Positions 40,141 to 45,336 of a stretch of 45,336 bases of DNA are shown one piece after another (the stretch's first letter is position 1; every line of letters starts with the position of its first letter). Below the pieces are notes generated by a model. It did not search any database, was not told where the DNA came from, and saw nothing but the letters and a program-made list of their open reading frames with translations. The stretch is from Nitrospira sp. bin75 (GTDB lineage Bacteria > Nitrospirota > Nitrospiria > Nitrospirales > UBA8639). The DNA is taken from the NCBI GenBank assembly GCA_002238765.1, contig MPMZ01000021.1:1-45336 (forward strand). The letters are read 5' to 3'. The position numbers and the translations under genes are program-made.

Positions 40141-40461
40141 ATGATCCAGTTTCTGCTTAGCCTGCTCCGATGGATGACCCGAAACACAAAGCCGCGCGTT
40201 GAGCACAGGCCTACGCAGCGCCCTACAGAGAAACATCCCAAGCCAATACGCGCCCCAAAACGTCCGAACACCTCGATAAAACAACAAGGTAGAAAGAACC
40301 GCCCTCGTCCTGAACATCGTTCCGGGCCGTCCGCATGGGCCCAAAAACCCATCATCACGAAAAGTGTTAAAGAATCGGGCAGGGGTGCCCAGGGGAACTG
40401 CAGGTTTTGTGGACGTCGGGCAATACCAGGAGACACTGTTTGCTATGACTGTCAGCGTTAG
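40141..40461 (+). CDS. Small basic protein with C-terminal zinc ribbon
   Basis: 106 residues, ATG 40141 preceded by GGAGGAGG. N-terminal amphipathic helix (MIQFLLSLLRWMTRNT), long Pro/Arg/Lys-rich disordered region, and a C-terminal CRFCGRRAIPGDTVCYDCQR with four Cys in two CxxC pairs. Nucleic-acid binding is plausible. Function unknown. Confidence 0.6.
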   Translation: MIQFLLSLLRWMTRNTKPRVEHRPTQRPTEKHPKPIRAPKRPNTSIKQQGRKNRPRPEHRSGPSAWAQKPIITKSVKESGRGAQGNCRFCGRRAIPGDTVCYDCQR

Positions 40462-40875
40462 ACTCCACGGACGGGAAGCTTGCGAAGCTGCCAGCGTAAC
40501 AATCTGCTTCGCCGACGTGGCCCGACCCTTCAAGAACCTGCAGGCCGTCGTCCTGCTCAACCAAGTGCAGGGCAGCGGGATCATCATGGCCGCCGGTCAC
40601 AGGCCTACATGCAAGGTACCCAGTCCACGTTTCACCCCGCCCTGCACCCAGTTCGTGTCTTACCGCGAGGTCTTCGCTCTCGGACAATCCGTATTCCGCC
40701 TGGCAAGAAGGGATCGCGAACCATGGACGCATTGGTAGAGACTGGAAGCGTGACATCCGCGGCCGCGGATGCCAACGAGCGCGAGGTGACCAAAGGATGG
40801 ACAGGTGGTGGCAATGCGGGGATTGAAAGTTGATCGAAAGACAGTTGCGGTGTCAGCGGGAGGAGCGGAGGTGCC
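40462..40875. other. Region without a confident gene
   Basis: Open frames in several phases (for example ATG 40445-40738) but none has both a ribosome site and a recognisable product. Confidence 0.35.
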
Positions 40876-41142
40876 GTGAAGCGTGATATGGACCTTGTTC
40901 GCCATATATTGCAGACAGTCGAAGATACAACAAATACAAGAGGTATCGTGCATATCGACCAATTTAATGATGGTCATCATTCGACTGAACAAATCCGCTA
41001 CCACCTCGATATGATGGGGCAAGCCGATTTAATCGCGGTTGAATACATAGACATGAGACATGGGGCTGTGCTGAGAGTGCGAGCCCTCACTTGGCAAGGG
41101 CATAACTTGTTGGACGACCTACGCAGTAAGGAAAGTTCTTGA
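40876..41142 (+). CDS. DUF2513 protein
   Basis: 88 residues, GTG 40876 (GGAGGAGCGGAGGTG upstream). MKRDMDLVRHILQTVED, then a His-rich middle (DQFNDGHHSTEQIRYHLDMM) and a winged-helix-like end (GAVLRVRALTWQGHNLLDDL) are the DUF2513 pattern. Its TGA overlaps the TTG start of the methyltransferase (TTGA), so the two were coupled before the transposon cut the second. The family role is unknown; a regulatory winged helix is plausible. Confidence 0.85.
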   Translation: MKRDMDLVRHILQTVEDTTNTRGIVHIDQFNDGHHSTEQIRYHLDMMGQADLIAVEYIDMRHGAVLRVRALTWQGHNLLDDLRSKESS

Positions 41143-41527
41143 CCACCCCTAATTGGCAGAATCGCACCATGTGGACCGGGGATAACCTCGAAATCATGCG
41201 CGGTATGAACTCGGCCAGCGTGGACCTGATCTACCTCGATCCCCCGTTCAACTCCAACCGCACCTACTCGGCCCCGATCGGCAGCGAGGCGGCGGGCGCG
41301 GCATTCAAAGATGCGTGGACGCTCGACGACGTGGACTTGGCGTGGCACGGCGAGATTGCCGAACGCGAGCCGCCCCTCTATGCCGTAATCGATGCGGCGG
41401 GGCAGGCGCACGGCAAGGGCATGAAGTCGTACCTCATCATGATGGGCGTGCGATTGCTCGAAATGCGGCGGGTGCTAAAGGATACGGGAAGCATTTACCT
41501 GCACTGCGACTGCACTGCCTCCCATTA
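41139..41527 (+). pseudogene. 5' part of the split DNA methyltransferase-HNH fusion gene
   Basis: Residues 1-130: start TTG 41139 (ATG 41169 is an alternative). Target-binding catalytic motif D34-P-P-F37 in VDLIYLDPPFNSNRTYS, and LEMRRVLKDTGSIYLHCDCT leading to ASHY at the transposon end. It joins to 13597-14596: 389 + 1000 = 1389 bp, exactly 463 codons with the stop, with Tyr130 split across the junction (TA + C). Confidence 0.9.
41523..41527 (+). repeat. Target-site duplication CATTA, left side of copy 2
   Basis: Identical to 13592-13596 on the right side of copy 1. Confidence 0.85.
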
Positions 41528-41565
41528 CGGGTCGGTTGCGGATGGGGGCGAAATGACACTCTAAG
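41528..41565 (+). repeat. Left 38-bp terminal inverted repeat, transposon copy 2
   Basis: Same sequence as 9783-9820. Confidence 0.95.
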
Positions 41566-41571
41566 GGCAAG

Positions 41572-44460
41572 TCAACGCCTTTTTGACCACCTGTATTCGC
41601 CGTTGATCAGGAGATGTCCCCATCCGAGGGGTGAAGTGTGCGGCAGGAGCTCGGGGTCAACGGGTAGGCCGGCGCGCCTTCGCCTGGCGACTGCTTCACC
41701 CAGGCGGGCGGTGTTCCAGTAGATGACGATGGCGGCCAACAGGTTGAGGCCTGCCATGCGGTAGTGCTGACCCTCCGTGCTGCGGTCCCTGATCTCTCCC
41801 TGGCGTCCGATGCGGAGGGCATTCTTCAGGGCGTGGTGGGACTCCCCCTTGTTGAGTCCGATCTGGGCTCGCCGCTGCATGGCCGGATCCAGGGCCCAGT
41901 CGATCATGAAGAGGGTGCGCTCGATGCGGCCGACTTCACGCAGCGCCGTGGCGAGGTCGTTTCGGCGCGGATAGGCGGCCAGCTTGCGCAGGATCAGGCT
42001 GGGAGCAACCGTCCCCGCGGCCAGGGTCGCGCCGAGCCGCAGGATGTCGGGCCAGTTCGAGGCGATCAGCGACTGGCGCAGCTTGCCGCCGATGAGGCCG
42101 CGCAGTTCCCTCGGGCAGGCGGCGGGATCGAAGAGATAGATACGCTTGGAGGGCAGGTCGCGGATGCGCGGCACGAAGCGGTAGCCCAGGATCGAAGTGA
42201 CGGCGAAGACGTGGTCGGTGAAACCGCCGGTGTCGGCGTACTGCTCGCGGATGTGGCGACCGGTCTCGTTCATCAGCAGGCCGTCCAGGATGTAGGGCGC
42301 CTCGCCCGCTGTTGCCGGAATGATCTGGGTGGCGAAGGGCCCGAAACGGTCCGACACGTGGGTGTAGGCCTTGAGTCCGGGCTCGTTTCCGTACCTGGCA
42401 TTGACCAGGTTCATGGCCTCGCCCTGGCGCGTTGTCGGAAAGAACTGGCCGTCGCTCGACGCGGTGGTCCCCGGGCCCCAGAACTTGGCCATGGGGAGTC
42501 TGGCTTGTGCCTCGATGACCATTTCCAGGGCACGGGCGAAAGCGTTGCCTTCGACGTGCCAGCGTGAGAGCCGCATGAGTTCCCAGTAGTCGTGGGTGTT
42601 GGTGGAGTCGGCCATCTTGCCGAGACTGAGGTTGATGCCTTCGGCCAGGAGGACGTTGAGGAGGCCGATCCTGTCCCTGCAGGGGGCTCCGGTGCGCAGG
42701 TGAACGAAGGCGTCCGTGAAGCCGACCTCGGCATCGACCTCCATGAGGAGGTCGGTGATGCGCGTCTCCGGGAGGCGCTTGTAGAGATCGAGGATGAGCT
42801 CGTCGGCTCCTTCCGGTGTGTCGGCGGTGAGCCGGTCGATGTTGAGACCGCCGTCGCGAATGACGCCGCCAGGGATGGCTCCGGTCCGCGCCGCCTTGGT
42901 TAGTCTGTCCAGTCCGTATGTCATCCACGCCTGACGGTCGGCCAGCCACACGCCGGCGTCGAGCGGCACGGCCAATGCGGCATTGCTCGTTGTGGTCGGC
43001 AGCGGCACCAGTGCCCGCGTCGGGTCGCTGTGGCGCCGTGAGCGCGGCAGCCAGATGTCGCCGGACCGGAAGCCGTCGCGCAGGTGGGACAGGACGGCCA
43101 CCTCCCAGAGCCGCTTGTCGCCCTTGGGCTGCGCATCGAGATGCCGGTGCCACTTGGAAGTCGGACGCAGAAAGGTTCTTGGATTGTCGTGGCTGTGGCC
43201 GTCACGGATCAGGCCGGCGGCCTCCCGTAGAGGTTTTGCAACCGGGGCGCCCTGGATATCGAGGGCCCGCAGCATGCGCGGGGCGTAGCGCCGGAGGCGT
43301 CCGTATCCCTGCGTCACGTGGGCGAGCGGGTCGTTCGAAATGGTGTCGGTCAGACGTTCGGCCACGGCCACCAGGTCCTGAAGCCCATCCCAGCCGAGCT
43401 TGCCCGGCACGGCCTGTGCGAGCATGGCGGGTTGATGCCTGGCCTCGAGCAGTGCCTGCCCGAGATCAGCGAAGGACCTGAGGGTACGGCGAACCGTTGT
43501 CCTGGCGTCAGCAATACGGGCGTCACAGATCTTTTCTGCCTCCCGCCAGGTCCTGCCGACGATGCGGTCATGGGTCTCGACGAGAGTGTCAGCGAGAGCG
43601 GCCTGCCATTCCACGACACACACCGCCAGGATGGCCAGGCGCCGGTTGTCCAGCATCTCGCGCAGGCCGTCGGCGAAGTGTCGTTCCCCCTGTCTTCTCA
43701 GGCGGGCGACGCGGTGGGCGGGGAGGTCTTCGAGGATCTGTTCGGAGAGACCGAGGCTTTGCAGAAACTCCAGGCGCTCCAGCAGGCGTCCGGCGGCAGC
43801 GGCATTGTTGCCCGGTTCGGACTGCCGTAGCCAGACGAAGCGCGTCGTGCGGTTTTCCAGCGTTTCCGTAAGCAGGCTGTCGAGAGCCATTCGTGTGGCG
43901 GCGTCGAGACGGCCGGCGATTTTTTCCTCGATTCGCCGCTCGGCTGCCACGGCAGCGTCGGCGCACAGGCGTTCGAGTGTTGTGACCGCAGGCAGGATGA
44001 CCTGCCTTATTTGGCATTCCTCGACGAAGCGTCTTGCCAGCTCTTCGTTGGAGCGCGCTTCCTCGGCCTGCCCGTCCAGCCAGGACCTCAGGTCCCTGGC
44101 CGTGCGTCCGGCGAACGGGCGGTATCCGTAGATCGAGCGTAGCGCCGTCATGTGTTCCTGGCGCGTCTGCCGGCGCGCTGCATAGGGCAGCAGGGACTCC
44201 ACGACGATGCCCAGCTGGGCGCCGATGAAGGCCACGACCGCCGACGGAATCAGTTCGCCGGGCTGCAGCACGCGACCGGGATAACGCAGGGCGCAGAGCT
44301 GAAGGGCGAAGCCGAGGCGGTTTTCGTCACGCCGACGCCGGCCGATGTATTCCAGGTCGTCGTCGGCCAGGGTGTAGTGCCTCCTTAGCGACGGCTCGTC
44401 GGTTGGCAGATCGAACAAGGCGGACCGCTGCCGGTCCGTGAGAACGGTTCGTCGGGGCAT
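41572..44460 (-). CDS. tnpA: Tn3-family transposase TnpA, copy 2
   Basis: 962 residues, identical to copy 1 (9827-12715), start ATG 44460. The same transposase domains are present and there are no differences, so the duplication is very recent or kept uniform by recombination. Confidence 0.95.
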   Translation of the reverse strand: MPRRTVLTDRQRSALFDLPTDEPSLRRHYTLADDDLEYIGRRRRDENRLGFALQLCALRYPGRVLQPGELIPSAVVAFIGAQLGIVVESLLPYAARRQTRQEHMTALRSIYGYRPFAGRTARDLRSWLDGQAEEARSNEELARRFVEECQIRQVILPAVTTLERLCADAAVAAERRIEEKIAGRLDAATRMALDSLLTETLENRTTRFVWLRQSEPGNNAAAAGRLLERLEFLQSLGLSEQILEDLPAHRVARLRRQGERHFADGLREMLDNRRLAILAVCVVEWQAALADTLVETHDRIVGRTWREAEKICDARIADARTTVRRTLRSFADLGQALLEARHQPAMLAQAVPGKLGWDGLQDLVAVAERLTDTISNDPLAHVTQGYGRLRRYAPRMLRALDIQGAPVAKPLREAAGLIRDGHSHDNPRTFLRPTSKWHRHLDAQPKGDKRLWEVAVLSHLRDGFRSGDIWLPRSRRHSDPTRALVPLPTTTSNAALAVPLDAGVWLADRQAWMTYGLDRLTKAARTGAIPGGVIRDGGLNIDRLTADTPEGADELILDLYKRLPETRITDLLMEVDAEVGFTDAFVHLRTGAPCRDRIGLLNVLLAEGINLSLGKMADSTNTHDYWELMRLSRWHVEGNAFARALEMVIEAQARLPMAKFWGPGTTASSDGQFFPTTRQGEAMNLVNARYGNEPGLKAYTHVSDRFGPFATQIIPATAGEAPYILDGLLMNETGRHIREQYADTGGFTDHVFAVTSILGYRFVPRIRDLPSKRIYLFDPAACPRELRGLIGGKLRQSLIASNWPDILRLGATLAAGTVAPSLILRKLAAYPRRNDLATALREVGRIERTLFMIDWALDPAMQRRAQIGLNKGESHHALKNALRIGRQGEIRDRSTEGQHYRMAGLNLLAAIVIYWNTARLGEAVARRRRAGLPVDPELLPHTSPLGWGHLLINGEYRWSKRR

Positions 44461-44503
44461 GGTCGGCTCAGTTCCAGAAAGGGGTTGGATGAGGGAGATG
44501 GGA

Positions 44504-45103
44504 TCAGGCGTCAAGAAGCCGTATGCCCGGCTCCTTGAGTGTCCCGTCGGCGTGCAGGTAGTGGTAGAGCGTGCTCGCGGGGATGCTGCCGAGTTCACGG
44601 CAGATATCGGGTATCGAGCGTGTCTGGTCGGCCATGAGGGTTTGGGCGTAGCGCAGCTTCTCAGGGGTCATGACGCGGGGACGGCCGCCTTTGCGTCCAC
44701 GCGCCCGTGCAGCCTTGACGCCCTCGCGGATGCGCTGGCGGATGACGTTGCGCTCCATCTCCGCGAAGGCTGCCTGGATCTGCAGGAAGGCACGGCCCGC
44801 CGGCTCGGTGGTGTCCATCGGCGAATTGAGGGCGCGGAATCCGATGCCGCGGTGGTCGAGTTCGTCGATCAAGGCGATGAGCTCACCCGCCCGGCGGCCC
44901 AGGCGGTCGAGGTCGAGGACGACCAGGACGTCGTCCTTGCGCAGGTAATCCAGACAGGCGGCCAGTTCCGGTCGATGGGAGGCTCCGGAAGCGCGGTCCT
45001 CGAATACGCGCTCGCACCCGGCGTCGTTCAGGGCATCGAGTTGGCGGTCGAGTACCTGACGGCCTTCGGCAGTGGATACCCGGGCGTAGCCAATGAGTCC
45101 CAT
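44504..45103 (-). CDS. tnpR: Serine recombinase (resolvase) TnpR, copy 2
   Basis: 199 residues, identical to copy 1 (12759-13358), with Ser10 in the ARVST motif. With two res regions in direct orientation this enzyme should be able to excise the 31.7-kb unit between them. Confidence 0.93.
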   Translation of the reverse strand: MGLIGYARVSTAEGRQVLDRQLDALNDAGCERVFEDRASGASHRPELAACLDYLRKDDVLVVLDLDRLGRRAGELIALIDELDHRGIGFRALNSPMDTTEPAGRAFLQIQAAFAEMERNVIRQRIREGVKAARARGRKGGRPRVMTPEKLRYAQTLMADQTRSIPDICRELGSIPASTLYHYLHADGTLKEPGIRLLDA

Positions 45104-45298
45104 GGGATGATGTCCTCTCGGTCTCGAAAAAGATGTTCTGAGGACATTCTATCGTAAAAAGATAACTTCTGGGTTGTCGTGAGAATTTGGCGGCAGAAAG
45201 CCAATCGTGGCAGCGTATCGCGGCGGGTTACGACAAAGTAGTGATATTCGTGGATGCGAAGGCGAGGTTATGAGGGAGTGGTGAGAGGGCCTCGGGCG
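45104..45298. promoter_or_regulatory. Putative res site, copy 2
   Basis: Same sequence as 13359-13553, direct orientation, 31745 bp away. Confidence 0.55.
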
Positions 45299-45336
45299 CT
45301 TAGAGTGTCATTTCGCCCCCATCCGCAACCGACCCG
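45299..45336 (-). repeat. Right 38-bp terminal inverted repeat, transposon copy 2
   Basis: Same sequence as 13554-13591, ending at the window edge. The cointegrate model predicts TTCAT as the next five bases. Confidence 0.95.

Larger units (their letters stand above)
41528..45336 (-). mobile_element. Tn3-family transposon, copy 2 (complete)
   Basis: Same orientation as copy 1, exactly 31745 bp away, 3809 bp, ends on the last base of the window. All frames on both strands translate the same as in copy 1 and the ends are base-identical where I compared them. The right flank is outside the window. Confidence 0.95.

Noticed and set aside
40445-40738. 97-codon frame after the zinc-ribbon gene
   Set aside because: No ribosome site, atypical composition and competing frames of similar length.

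Overview
The window is GC-rich and densely coding and reads as plasmid or integrative-element DNA from a Pseudomonadota-type host, probably a gammaproteobacterium. The grounds are the families seen: type I-E Cascade, a Tn3-family transposon, IS3, IS110 and IS21-like remnants, YodC/DUF2158, an HsdR remnant and a small ParA with a ribbon-helix-helix partner. The species cannot be named from the sequence.

Layout. (1) 1-9782, 'left replicon': the end of a membrane/coiled-coil protein gene, a truncated XRE regulator, a TraI/MobH-like protein, a structured and probably non-coding transcription unit, a tyrosine recombinase, a small DNA-binding-like protein, a doubly broken DUF433/DUF5615 toxin-antitoxin pair, then a five-gene type I-E Cascade operon (cas8e-cse2-cas7e-cas5e-cas6e) followed by three degenerate I-E repeats at 61- and 60-bp spacing. 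No cas3, cas1 or cas2 is present. (2) 9783-13591: a complete 3809-bp Tn3-family transposon with 38-bp inverted repeats, tnpA, tnpR and a res region. (3) 13592-41527, 'inserted replicon': 27.9 kb of plasmid-like DNA with a Rep/primase-like gene, a ParA plus ribbon-helix-helix partition pair, a mobilisation-like gene, a second tyrosine recombinase in a three-gene overlapping operon, an unusual signal peptidase, an Rpn-type nuclease, a membrane-anchored HNH protein, many hypotheticals, IS debris and several families of dispersed repeats. (4) 41528-45336: a second, apparently identical transposon copy in the same orientation, ending on the last base of the window.

How it fits together. The two direct transposon copies flank 13592-41527, whose two ends are the 3' and 5' halves of one methyltransferase-HNH gene. 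Each half borders the transposon with the same 5 bases (CATTA). Joining the halves and counting CATTA once restores an open frame of exactly 463 codons. This is the structure of a Tn3-type cointegrate: a circular replicon of about 31.7 kb, carrying the transposon inside its methyltransferase gene, fused to the Cascade-bearing replicon. The model predicts TTCAT as the first five bases after position 45336. A repeat-induced assembly join is the main alternative.

The items most worth following up are the Cascade-only I-E locus on a mobile element, the unresolved cointegrate, a repeated promoter-plus-hairpin module (about 16.4, 18.5, 24.1 and 27.4 kb) that in two places adjoins paralogous nuclease-like genes, a pair of long hairpins with covarying stems and a conserved 21-nt loop, and the membrane-anchored zinc-ribbon/HNH protein with its neighbour.
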